DNA of 64,000 bases from Microtetraspora fusca. Lineage in GTDB: Bacteria; Actinomycetota; Actinomycetes; Streptosporangiales; Streptosporangiaceae. The stretch lies in contig NZ_BBYK01000066.1 of NCBI RefSeq assembly GCF_001570365.1, positions 8,073 to 72,072 of the forward strand, given 5' to 3'. The translations under genes and the position numbers were made by a program. Of the stretch, positions 22,672 to 31,259 are shown in pieces (within the stretch, counting starts at the first letter, position 1; the number at the start of each line of letters is the position of its first letter). Below the pieces are notes generated by a model. The model searched no databases and was not told the DNA's origin. It worked only from the letters and a program-made list of their open reading frames with translations.

Positions 22672-25600
22672 TCATGCCGTGCGCGATCGCCGTTCGAGTC
22701 CGACGAGGTCGTCGGGGGTGGCGTCCGGCACATCGGCATCGAAGCGGGCCAGGACGCGGGTGCGGAGCGCGCCGAGTGTGATGGCGGCGATGTACACGGC
22801 GAACACCAGGTACATCGCGCCGATGTCGCCGAGCAGCCGGGTGCCGAGCGGGGCGATCACGCCGACCCCCAGCGGGATCGTGGACCAGGCGACCATCTGG
22901 TTGAGAGCGAACACCCGGCCGTGGAACCGCTGCGGCACCTTCACCTGGATGATCGTCGCGTAGACGCCGTTGACCAGGGCCAGGCCGTACGACACCCCGA
23001 AGGCGCCCACGCCGATCAGGACCAGCGAGGTGTCGAGCCCCACGACCAGGCAGGACGCGGCGATCAACGCCGTGGTCAGCAGCATCGCGCGCATCCGCCC
23101 GTGGGCGGGGCCGCCCCAGAGGGCCATCGTCAGGCCGCCGGCCACCGCTCCCGCGCCCGCGACGACCGCGATCACGCCCGCGTCGGCCAGCGTGCCGAAG
23201 GACAACACGAGGGGCGAGTACATCATGAACACCGGCGAGAGGCCGAGCGACAGCAGGGCGAAGAAGATCACCATGGCGCGGAAGCTCCGGTTGCCCATCG
23301 ACAGCCGGAACCCCTCCGCGATCTCCCGGCCGACGCTCTCCCTGCGGCGGTGCGCCATCGTCGCGGGGAAGGCCACGAGCGCGAGGACGACCAGCGTGAA
23401 CACGTGTCCCGCCACGTCGAGGACGAGGATGCCCTCCAGCCCCGCGGCCGACAGCAGGCCCACGGCGGCGAGCGGCGCGATGAACTGCGCGACGCCGAGG
23501 GTGGTCTGCGCGACGCCGTTCGCGTGCCCGAGATACCGCTTCGGCACGATCTGCGGCACGGCCGACGTGAACGCCAGCCGCTGGAAGGTCAACGCGACCG
23601 ACAACGCGGTGAGCAGGGCGTACAGGGGCCAGGTGCCGAGTTGGCCGGCCCACAGGAGCAGCGCGGCGGTCGTCTGGATCGTGAGCGCGGCCGCGTTCCC
23701 GATGATCATCACCGTGCGGCGGCTCGACCGGTCCACGATCGCGCCCGCGAGGGGTGCGGCCAGGATGCCCGGGATCACGGCGAGGATCTGGAGCACGGCG
23801 TACTGCGACATGGAGCCGGTCTTGAGGTACGCCCACACCGGGATGGCGAACTCGGTCAGCGTGGAGCCGATCAGGCAGGCCATCTGGCCGAGGGCGACCG
23901 CGAGGAACCGGCGCACCGAGGGGTCGGGTCCGGCGGTTTGCCCGCTGGTGTTCGTTTTGGTCTGAGCGTCCCGCTCTGTGCTGCTTGGGGTGTCGCTCTC
24001 TGAGAGCCGCGCATGGGTGGAGGTGACGGCGGCCGCCAGCTCACTCGCCCGATATTTCAGGAAATAGTGGCCGCCTTCGTCCAGGACGACCAGGGCGGTC
24101 GTGTCAGTGAGGAAGCCCCATTCCCGATAGCGCTCCTCGTAGTAGTCCGTCGCCGGGTCGTACTCGCCGACCACCGAGATGATCGGCGCGGACAGCCGGT
24201 CCGTGCCCTCGTCGATCAGCCGGGTGAAGTAGTCCTCGGCCGCGCGGGCGTCGCGCCGCATGTTCCGGACAACGAACGCCTTCTGCTCGTCGTTCAGGTC
24301 CGACAGGTCGGCGCCGAGCGCGGTCAGCCAGTTGACGTCCGCGCGGTCGCTGCGCAGCCGCTCCAGCCGGGTCAGCGCGGCCCACCGCCCCAGCAGCCCC
24401 TTCACCGGACGGGCGAACGGGAAGACGCCGCCCAGGTAGATCGCCTCCACCGCCCGCCCCGCCGCTTCCAGCCGCCGGGCGATCTCGACGGTCAGCGCGC
24501 CGCCGACCCCGCAGTGGCCGTACAGCACGAGCGGACCGGTCACCTTCTCCGCGATCTCCGCGACGCATCGCTCCGCGACCTCCTCCAGCGGACGCGGGTC
24601 CTCGGCCAGCCCGAGATCGTGCCCCGGGACGGCGACCGAGAACAGGGCCCACGTCTCCGGCAGCGCGTCGGCGAGCGGCTGGTAGACGACCGCGCTCCCC
24701 CCGCCGTACGGCACGCAGACCAGGGTCGAGGCGACGCGCCCCGCGCGCGGCGGGGTCAGCTCGTACAGCAGGCCGCGCGGGCCGCCGCCGCTCCTCGCGA
24801 GCTCGGCCAGCTCGCGGACGGTGGTCCGCTGGAAGAGGTCCATGAGGGCGATCGGATGACTTCCCGGCGGCAGCTCGCGACGCAGCCGGGCCACGACACG
24901 GGTGGCCAGCAGCGAATGGCCGCCGAGATCGAAGAAGTCGTCGAGCACGCCCACCCGCCGCAGGCCGAGCACCTCACACCACGCTGCAGCGATGATCTCC
25001 TCGATCGGGTCGGCCGGGGGTTCGAACGGGACCTCCTGGTCCGGACGGTCGCCCTCCGGATCGGGCAGCGCGGCCCGATCGACCTTGCCGTGTCCCTTCA
25101 GCGGAAGCGTGTCGAGCCAGGTGTAGCGGGTCGGCACCATGTAGTCGGGCAGCCGCGCGCCGAGGTCGCGGCGCAGCTCGGCGACGCCCGGCAGGTCCGC
25201 CGCCGCGGCGCCGTCCTCGGCCACCAGGTACGCGACCAGCTCGCCGTGCCGGGTGTCGGTCACCGCGTGGCCGACGCCCCGGCACCGCCGCAGCGCCTCG
25301 TCCACCTCGCCGAGCTCGACCCGGTAACCGCGGATCTTCACCTGCAGGTCGCGGCGGCCGAGGAATTCGAGGGTGCCGTCCGGCAGCCACCGGGCCAGGT
25401 CGCCGGTCCGGTAGATCCGCCCATGCCGTTCCGACTCGACGAACGCCTCGGCGGTGAGATCGGGCCGGCCGAGGTATCCGCGGGCCAGCCGGTCGCCGCC
25501 GACGCAAAGTTCGCCGGGCACGCCGACCGGAACCGGTCGCAGGTGCGTGTCGAGGACGAAGGCGCGCGCGTGGCCGAGGGGCCGTCCGATCGGGGTGATC

Positions 25601-27903
25601 GGCCCGGCCGGCTCGGCGTCCGCCTCGACGTCGTACGTGGTGACGCCGATGGTCGCCTCGGTCGGGCCGTAGTGGTTGACCACCCGGCAGGCGCCGAGCG
25701 CGGCCAGATCGCGCGCCCATTCCCAGCTCGACCCCTCGCCGCCCAGGATCAGCAGGCGCCGGGGAAGGAGGTCCCGCGCGGAGACGTCGGCCGCCAGCGC
25801 GCCGAGGTGCGAGGGCGTCATCTTGAGAACGTCGATCTCCGGCATGCGCGCGGCCAGCTCCGGGGCGGAGATCCGCGACGGCAGCAGGTGCAGCGTGCCC
25901 CCGGTCATGAGCGCCAGGTAGAACACGGTCATGCCGAAGTCGAAGGTGAGCGACTGGAGCAGGGCGAAGCTGCCGCCCTCGGCGACGCCGAACCGGTCCC
26001 GTACGTCGGCCAGGTAGTTCATGACCTGCCGGTGCTGTACGGCCACGCCCTTCGGCCGTCCGGTCGATCCGGACGTGTAGATCACATAGGCGAGATCGTC
26101 GGGGGAGGGAGGCGCGCCGGCGTCACCCGCGCCGGTCTCACCCGGGTCGACCACGGGGCCGGCGAATTCGGGCGGGGTCTCGAGGCCCTCCTGGACGCCG
26201 CCGGTCCTGGAGATCAGCACGGCCACGCCGTCGAGCATGTGCCGCAGGCGTTCTCCGGGCTGTTCCGGGTCGAGCGGCACGTACGCGCCGCCCGCCTTCA
26301 GCACGGCGAGGATGGCCACGGCCTGGTCGAGGGACTGCTCCAGGCGGATCCCGACGAGGACGTCGGGGCCGACGCCGAGATCCCTGAGCCGGCCCGCCAG
26401 CCCTCCGGCCCGCTCCTCCAGCTCGGCGTAGGTCAGCTCGTCCGCGCCGTACCGCACCGCCACGGCGGTGGGAGAGCGGCGAGCCGTCGCGGCGACCATC
26501 TCGGGAAGCGTCGGCGCGGGCGGTTCGGGGACGCCGGGGCAGCGGCTCCATCCCTCAAGAAGCGTGTGCTCGGCGGGCGCGAGCAACTCCAGCTCGGAGA
26601 CCCGCGTGTCGGGATCGGCGGTCACGGACCGCAGCAGGGTCGCGAAGTTGGCGGCGAACCGCTCCACGGTCTCGCGGTGGAAGAGGTCGGCGCTGTAGAC
26701 GAAGAACGCGTCGAAAGCGTCCCCGGACGGGACGATCTCCAGCGATAGGTCGAACTTCGCCTGCCGGAAACCGGGGTCGTACCGCTCGGCGACGACCCCC
26801 GCGAGGTTCAGGCGGTCGTTCGTCTCGTTGCGCAGGCTGAACTGCGTCTGGAAGACCGGGGTCCGGCTCAGGTCGCGCTCGACGCCGAGCTCGCTGACCA
26901 GCCGATCGAACGGCGTGTCCTGGTGGACCAGCGCCTCCACCACGGTCGAGCGGGTACGGCGGAGCAGCTCACGGAAGGTGGGGTCGCCGGAGAGGTCGGC
27001 CCTGATGGCGAGGGTGTTGAGGAAGAAGCCGATCAGGTGCTCGGTCTCCTCGTCCTCGCGCGCGGCCACCGGGGAGCCGACGCAGAAATCCGTCTGGCCC
27101 GAGTACCGCGAGAGCTGCGTCTGGAAGGCGGCGAGCAGCAACATGAACGGCGTGACCCGCTGGGCTCGCGCGAGCCGCGTGAGCCCCTCGGCCAGGGAGG
27201 CGGGCAGCCGGAGGGTGACGCACTCGCCCCGCGAGCTCCTCACCCGGGGGCGCGGCCGGTCGGCGGGCAGGGCGAGGACCGGCACCCCGGCCAGCCGTCC
27301 CTTCCAGTACTCCAGGGAGCGGTCGCGCTGCCGGACGTCGTCCGCGGCGCGCTGGCGGATCGCGTGGTCGGCGTACCGGATCGGCAGGTCGGGGACGGCG
27401 GGCGGCGTGCCGTCCAGGAAGGCCGCGTAATGGGCCGCCAGCTCGCGGAACAGCACCCCGAGCGACCATCCGTCGCCCGCGATGTGGTGGAGGACGATGA
27501 CGAGGATGTGCTCGGCCCCGGCCGCCACGCCCGTGTCGCCGAGCGTGATCAGGCGCGCCCGGATCACCGGGCCGCGTGCGAGGTCGAACGGCCGGTTGGT
27601 CAGCTCGGCGACCAGCTCCGCCGCCCGCTCCTCGTCCGGGGCGGTGACGTGCTCCAGCGCGGGGACGCTGTCCTCGACCACCTGTACGGGGCGCCCGTCC
27701 ACCGCGGGGTAGCGGGTCCGCAGCACGTCGTGGCGCCGTACGACCGCGCCGAGGGCGTGCTCCAGCGCGGCAGGGTCGAGCGGCCCGCGCAGTCGTTCGG
27801 TGACGCAGATGTTGTAGGAGGCGTCGCCCGGGTTCAGCTCGTGCAGGAACCAGAGCCGCTCCTGCCCGAGGGACAGCGGGATGTCGGAGATGGCAAGCGT
27901 CAA
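22672..27903 (-). CDS. NRPS (C-A-PCP-TE) fused to an MFS transporter
   Basis: 1743 residues in one uninterrupted frame. TTG at 27901-27903 is the likely start: GGAGG lies 8 bases upstream, and the C1 motif SLGQERLWFLHEL begins a few residues in. C domain: HHIAGDG at about 139-145. A domain: about 455-950, with YTSGSTGRPKGV, NHYGPTEAT, YRTGDLARW and LKGHGKVDR. By alignment to GrsA the pocket reads D-F-T-K-I-G-H-I-G-K, close to the aspartate code DLTKVGHIGK (recalled). PCP: FFDLGGHSLLATRVV, Ser997. TE: about 1040-1290 with GHCGVGG, Cys1131 at the normal Ser position, plus Asp1249 (GEYDP) and His1279 (EGGHYF). After a polar 40-residue linker an MFS domain of about 12 helices runs from about 1330 to the end. 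Predicted role: add an Asp-type residue, release the product and export it. Confidence 0.93.
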   Translation of the reverse strand: MTLAISDIPLSLGQERLWFLHELNPGDASYNICVTERLRGPLDPAALEHALGAVVRRHDVLRTRYPAVDGRPVQVVEDSVPALEHVTAPDEERAAELVAELTNRPFDLARGPVIRARLITLGDTGVAAGAEHILVIVLHHIAGDGWSLGVLFRELAAHYAAFLDGTPPAVPDLPIRYADHAIRQRAADDVRQRDRSLEYWKGRLAGVPVLALPADRPRPRVRSSRGECVTLRLPASLAEGLTRLARAQRVTPFMLLLAAFQTQLSRYSGQTDFCVGSPVAAREDEETEHLIGFFLNTLAIRADLSGDPTFRELLRRTRSTVVEALVHQDTPFDRLVSELGVERDLSRTPVFQTQFSLRNETNDRLNLAGVVAERYDPGFRQAKFDLSLEIVPSGDAFDAFFVYSADLFHRETVERFAANFATLLRSVTADPDTRVSELELLAPAEHTLLEGWSRCPGVPEPPAPTLPEMVAATARRSPTAVAVRYGADELTYAELEERAGGLAGRLRDLGVGPDVLVGIRLEQSLDQAVAILAVLKAGGAYVPLDPEQPGERLRHMLDGVAVLISRTGGVQEGLETPPEFAGPVVDPGETGAGDAGAPPSPDDLAYVIYTSGSTGRPKGVAVQHRQVMNYLADVRDRFGVAEGGSFALLQSLTFDFGMTVFYLALMTGGTLHLLPSRISAPELAARMPEIDVLKMTPSHLGALAADVSARDLLPRRLLILGGEGSSWEWARDLAALGACRVVNHYGPTEATIGVTTYDVEADAEPAGPITPIGRPLGHARAFVLDTHLRPVPVGVPGELCVGGDRLARGYLGRPDLTAEAFVESERHGRIYRTGDLARWLPDGTLEFLGRRDLQVKIRGYRVELGEVDEALRRCRGVGHAVTDTRHGELVAYLVAEDGAAAADLPGVAELRRDLGARLPDYMVPTRYTWLDTLPLKGHGKVDRAALPDPEGDRPDQEVPFEPPADPIEEIIAAAWCEVLGLRRVGVLDDFFDLGGHSLLATRVVARLRRELPPGSHPIALMDLFQRTTVRELAELARSGGGPRGLLYELTPPRAGRVASTLVCVPYGGGSAVVYQPLADALPETWALFSVAVPGHDLGLAEDPRPLEEVAERCVAEIAEKVTGPLVLYGHCGVGGALTVEIARRLEAAGRAVEAIYLGGVFPFARPVKGLLGRWAALTRLERLRSDRADVNWLTALGADLSDLNDEQKAFVVRNMRRDARAAEDYFTRLIDEGTDRLSAPIISVVGEYDPATDYYEERYREWGFLTDTTALVVLDEGGHYFLKYRASELAAAVTSTHARLSESDTPSSTERDAQTKTNTSGQTAGPDPSVRRFLAVALGQMACLIGSTLTEFAIPVWAYLKTGSMSQYAVLQILAVIPGILAAPLAGAIVDRSSRRTVMIIGNAAALTIQTTAALLLWAGQLGTWPLYALLTALSVALTFQRLAFTSAVPQIVPKRYLGHANGVAQTTLGVAQFIAPLAAVGLLSAAGLEGILVLDVAGHVFTLVVLALVAFPATMAHRRRESVGREIAEGFRLSMGNRSFRAMVIFFALLSLGLSPVFMMYSPLVLSFGTLADAGVIAVVAGAGAVAGGLTMALWGGPAHGRMRAMLLTTALIAASCLVVGLDTSLVLIGVGAFGVSYGLALVNGVYATIIQVKVPQRFHGRVFALNQMVAWSTIPLGVGVIAPLGTRLLGDIGAMYLVFAVYIAAITLGALRTRVLARFDADVPDATPDDLVGLERRSRTA

Positions 27904-27975
27904 GGCGTACGCCTCCAACGGATCGGATGACCGCAGCCCGAAACGGCCGAGGCGGATGTCGGCTGACAGAGAATA

Positions 27976-27992
27976 GGAAAGTTTCTTTGCAG
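27976..27992. promoter_or_regulatory. Putative operator A of the NRPS cluster
   Basis: GGAAAGTTTCTTTGCAG matches operator B (GGAAAGAATCTTTCCAG at 28132-28148) at 14 of 17 positions. It lies 73 bases upstream of the NRPS start codon. Its reverse complement contains GAAACTTTCC, which shares the AAACTTT core with the ROK sites. Confidence 0.5.
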
Positions 27993-28128
27993 TTATCGGG
28001 TGGTCAAGTGTGGCATCAGATCCGGTCGGCCACAACCCCTTGGGCTGCGGTGCGGCCGGTGGTCAGGCGATCTGATCGCCCCCCTTGTCGGCCGTCGCGT
28101 CGCCGTGTCAGAATCCGGTCCCGAGATA

Positions 28129-28149
28129 ACTGGAAAGAATCTTTCCAGT
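28129..28149. promoter_or_regulatory. Perfect palindromic operator B of the NRPS cluster
   Basis: ACTGGAAAGA (28129-28138) and TCTTTCCAGT (28140-28149) are exact reverse complements around a single central A. The site lies 57 bases upstream of the GTG of the right-arm first gene. A 21-bp perfect dyad in the only intergenic region of the cluster is a strong operator candidate. Confidence 0.65.
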
Positions 28150-28206
28150 AACGCGCCGGACCGGTCGGGGGCTGAGAACCATTCATCGATCTTTCGGAGT
28201 CGTTCT

Positions 28207-29718
28207 GTGAAGACCGCGCTCGAAACGCCGGTGCTTCCCGCTCTGCTCGCGGCCCGGGCCGCCGCGGAGCCCGGGAAGGTCGCCATGATCGTTCACGGAG
28301 CCGGCGAGTTGACCTTCGAGGAGTGGGAGCGGCGCTCGAACGAGGTCGCCAACGCGCTGCTCTCCATGGGGATCGGACGCGGAGAGCGGATCGGCCTGAT
28401 CTTCCCCGCCGGGCGCTGGATCGACTACGCGATCGCGTTCTTGGGAGTGCTCAAGGCCGGGGCGGTGGCCGTGCCCCTCGCGGACCGCACACCGGCGGCG
28501 GAGGTCGCGCGGATCGCGGCGCACTGCTCGATCTCCATGACGATCGGTGAACTCGCCGACCTGCCCCGGGCCTCGGCCGAGCCTCCCGGTCTGCCGAACG
28601 ACCCGGATGCCGTCGCGCAGATCCTCTACACCTCGGGCACCACGGGCACGGCCAAGGGCGTCGCCGCCACGCACGCCAACCTCGCCTTCGGCGCCGTGCT
28701 CAATCCACGCCGCCCCGGGATGCGGATGTTCGCCCATTCGCGGCACCTGGTCCACGCCTTCCCGATCGGGACGAACGCGGGGCAGATGATGCTCGTCAAC
28801 GCGCTCAACGCGCATCCGGCCGTGGTCACCCTGCCCCGGTTCACACCCGATCGTTTCGCCCGGCTCATCGCGGACCACCGTGCGGGCACGGTGTTCCTGG
28901 TCCCGGCGATGGCCGTGGAGCTGCTGGGCCGTCGCGAGGACCACGACCTGTCGAGTGTCCAGCTGCTCGGGTCCGCCGCGGCGCCGCTGCCGGCGGCGGT
29001 CGCCACCAGGCTGGCGGGGATGTTCCCCAACGCGACGATCGCGAACTACTACACCTCGACCGAGGCCGCGCCCGCCCAGACCATCATGATCGTCGACCCG
29101 GAGCGGCCGGGGTCCGTCGGCAGGGCGGCGGCGGGCGGCGCCGTACGGATCGCCTCGCCGGAGGGAGAGGCGGTTCGCGCGGGAGAGACCGGCGAGGTGT
29201 GGATGCGCTCGCCGGCCGCGCCCCGCTCGTACTACAACGACACCGACGCGGCCTCCGACGTCTTCCGGGGCGGCTGGATCCGGATGGGCGACCTCGGCTA
29301 CATCGACGAGGACGGTTACCTCTACCTGGTCGACAGGGAGAGCGACGTGATCAAGTCGGGGGCGTTCAAGGTCTCCACGCTCAAGGTCGAGGAGGCGCTG
29401 CACGCCCACCCGGCCGTGGCGGAGGCCGCCGCGTACGGAGTCCCGCACCCCGTGCTCGGCATGGCCGTGGCGGCGGCCGTCGTTCTGCGCTCTCCCGGGC
29501 CGGACCAGGCGATCGGAGGGGGCCTCGGCACGGACGAGGCCGACGGGCGGCACGAGGGCGCGCCGGACGACGGCGAAGTGTCCCTCGCGGCGCTGCGCGC
29601 CTTCCTGGCGGAACGGCTGGCCCGGCACGAGATCCCGTCCCAGATCGCCACCATGGACGCCCTGCCCAGGAACGCCGGCGGCAAGGTGGACAAGCGGGCC
29701 CTGCGGGCGCGCACATGA
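28207..29718 (+). CDS. Stand-alone acyl/aminoacyl-adenylating enzyme (AMP-binding family)
   Basis: 503 residues from GTG 28207 (CGGAG 9 bases upstream). Core motifs are ILYTSGTTGTAKGVAATHAN (A3), ANYYTSTEAAPAQ (A5), GEVWMRSP, GWIRMGDLGYIDEDGYLYLV (A7), DVIKSGAFKVS (A8) and LPRNAGGKVDKRAL with the A10 lysine. The A4 region (HAFPIGTNAGQMMLVNAL) lacks the Asp that binds the amino group in amino acid activators. A carboxylic acid or acyl substrate is therefore more likely than an alpha-amino acid. There is no fused carrier domain. It overlaps the C-PCP gene by 4 bases, which is its probable partner. Confidence 0.88.
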   Translation: MKTALETPVLPALLAARAAAEPGKVAMIVHGAGELTFEEWERRSNEVANALLSMGIGRGERIGLIFPAGRWIDYAIAFLGVLKAGAVAVPLADRTPAAEVARIAAHCSISMTIGELADLPRASAEPPGLPNDPDAVAQILYTSGTTGTAKGVAATHANLAFGAVLNPRRPGMRMFAHSRHLVHAFPIGTNAGQMMLVNALNAHPAVVTLPRFTPDRFARLIADHRAGTVFLVPAMAVELLGRREDHDLSSVQLLGSAAAPLPAAVATRLAGMFPNATIANYYTSTEAAPAQTIMIVDPERPGSVGRAAAGGAVRIASPEGEAVRAGETGEVWMRSPAAPRSYYNDTDAASDVFRGGWIRMGDLGYIDEDGYLYLVDRESDVIKSGAFKVSTLKVEEALHAHPAVAEAAAYGVPHPVLGMAVAAAVVLRSPGPDQAIGGGLGTDEADGRHEGAPDDGEVSLAALRAFLAERLARHEIPSQIATMDALPRNAGGKVDKRALRART

Positions 29719-31259
29719 ACGTCCCGGTATCGGCGTCGCCCGCCCAGGTCGGCATATGGATCACCGAGCGCATGGGCCGGGCGGGTACGGCGTACCGGAT
29801 GCCGCTGCTGGTGACCTTCGAGGGGCATCTGGACGCCCCCCGGTTGATCGAGGCGTGTGAGGCGCTGGCCGACCGCCATCCCGTCCTGGCCACCGCGATC
29901 CGCGAGCACGACGGCGTGCCGGTGGAGGTGCCCGGCCTGCCCCCGAGCATCGATGTGAGCCTCTCCGGAGACCTCGACGAGCTCGTCCGCGAGGAGATCC
30001 GGCGGCCGTTCGACGTCGAGGCGGGGCCGCTGGTCCGGTTCCGGCTCGTCCGGGTCGCGCCCGCCCGGCACGTTCTGATCATCGTGGCGCATCATCTGGT
30101 CTTCGACGGCGAGTCCAAGGACGTCCTGCTCCGCGACCTGGCCGCGCTCTACAACGGAGACCCGATCTCCCCACCGAGCGGGACGTACGCCGACCACGCG
30201 GCGACGGAGCGCGCGCGGATGGAGAGACTGCTCGTGGACGCCCGCGAGTTCTGGCGGGAACGCTGGCGCGAACCCGGAGAGGTGCTCCTGCCCGGCCTGT
30301 CGTGTCCGCCGGACGGGACGGCGCGGTCGCGGGGCGCGGCGCAGGGGGCGGTCCACACTTTCCGCGTGCCCGGCCCCCTCGCCGACGGCCCGGCCGGGGC
30401 GGCGAAGGTCTCGCGTTTCGAGCTCCTCCTCGCTTCCGTCCACGCGCTGCTGTACGCGTACGGGAACGAGGAGCCGGTGTGCGCGGTGGACATGTCCACA
30501 CGGACGCCGGAGGCGCGCGACCACATCGGCCTCTTCGTCAACGAGCTGCCGGTGGCGTCGGCGCCGTCGCCGCGCGCCACCGTCGCCGAACTCGCCGCAC
30601 TGCTCCACGCGGAGCTGCGGCTGATGTACCGGTTCCGGCCGGTGCCCCTGGCCCGGGCCGTACGCGGGCTCCGGCCCCGTACGGCGCTGGCGCCGATCTC
30701 CCTGAGCTACCGAAGGCGGGGACCGGAGCCCCGGTTCGCCGGGCTGCGGACGGCGGTCGACTGGGCGGTCTTCAACGGTTCCGTCCGCAGTGTCCTGCAC
30801 ATTCAGGCCGTCGACGGCCCCGAGGGGCTCGACGTGATCATGCAGTACGACCCGCGCGCGGTCGCGGGAGTCACCCAGATAGCGAAGGACCTGACTGCGA
30901 TCATGAATAATCCGGACTCCGTCATCGGAGACATCCTGACGGGCGACCGACCGACCTTCTCGGGTGACAGCCGCGTACCCTCGAGCGCGGTCCACACCGG
31001 AGCGTCCGGCCCGGCCGACGAGATCAGAGCCATCTGGCGGGAGGTGCTCGGCCTCGACGAGATCGGCGACGACGAGGACCTCTTCGACCTGGGCGGCCAC
31101 TCGTTGACGATCACCCAGATCATCGCCCGCATGCGCAAGCGCCTGGGCATCGAGGTGTCGCTCGACGTCTTCTTCGACACGCCCACCATCGCGGGCGTGC
31201 TGCGGAGCATCGAGGACGCCGCGAGCGAGGAGCCGGTCGGCGTGGACGGCGGCCGGTGA
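29715..31259 (+). CDS. NRPS protein with condensation and carrier domains (C-PCP)
   Basis: 514 residues. The condensation domain fills residues 5 to about 410 with an intact active site HHLVFDG (126-132) and late motif GLFVNELPV. The carrier domain occupies about 435-500 with Ser463 in LFDLGGHSLTITQII. There is no adenylation domain, so the carrier must be loaded in trans, most simply by the coupled adenylating enzyme just upstream. The start ATG overlaps its stop (ATGA), and the E1alpha start GTG overlaps this stop. The C domain could acylate or extend the carrier-bound unit before transfer to the Asp module. Confidence 0.88.
   Translation: MNVPVSASPAQVGIWITERMGRAGTAYRMPLLVTFEGHLDAPRLIEACEALADRHPVLATAIREHDGVPVEVPGLPPSIDVSLSGDLDELVREEIRRPFDVEAGPLVRFRLVRVAPARHVLIIVAHHLVFDGESKDVLLRDLAALYNGDPISPPSGTYADHAATERARMERLLVDAREFWRERWREPGEVLLPGLSCPPDGTARSRGAAQGAVHTFRVPGPLADGPAGAAKVSRFELLLASVHALLYAYGNEEPVCAVDMSTRTPEARDHIGLFVNELPVASAPSPRATVAELAALLHAELRLMYRFRPVPLARAVRGLRPRTALAPISLSYRRRGPEPRFAGLRTAVDWAVFNGSVRSVLHIQAVDGPEGLDVIMQYDPRAVAGVTQIAKDLTAIMNNPDSVIGDILTGDRPTFSGDSRVPSSAVHTGASGPADEIRAIWREVLGLDEIGDDEDLFDLGGHSLTITQIIARMRKRLGIEVSLDVFFDTPTIAGVLRSIEDAASEEPVGVDGGR

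Larger units (their letters stand above)
27904..28206. other. Divergent promoter region of the NRPS cluster
   Basis: 303 bases without a gene between the NRPS start (minus) and the acyl-adenylating enzyme (plus). It holds two related dyad sites (27976-27992 and 28129-28149) and locally AT-rich sequence near 27970-28000 and 28127-28150. No cluster-situated regulator gene is present, so the protein that binds these sites must be encoded elsewhere. Confidence 0.6.

Noticed and set aside
22672-24030. MFS transporter as a separate gene
   Set aside because: No stop, no ribosome binding site and no convincing start separate it from the thioesterase; the linker is in frame.
24013-26748. 911-residue plus-strand frame opposite the NRPS
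   Set aside because: It is a shadow of the A, PCP and TE domains, which carry full motif sets on the minus strand.
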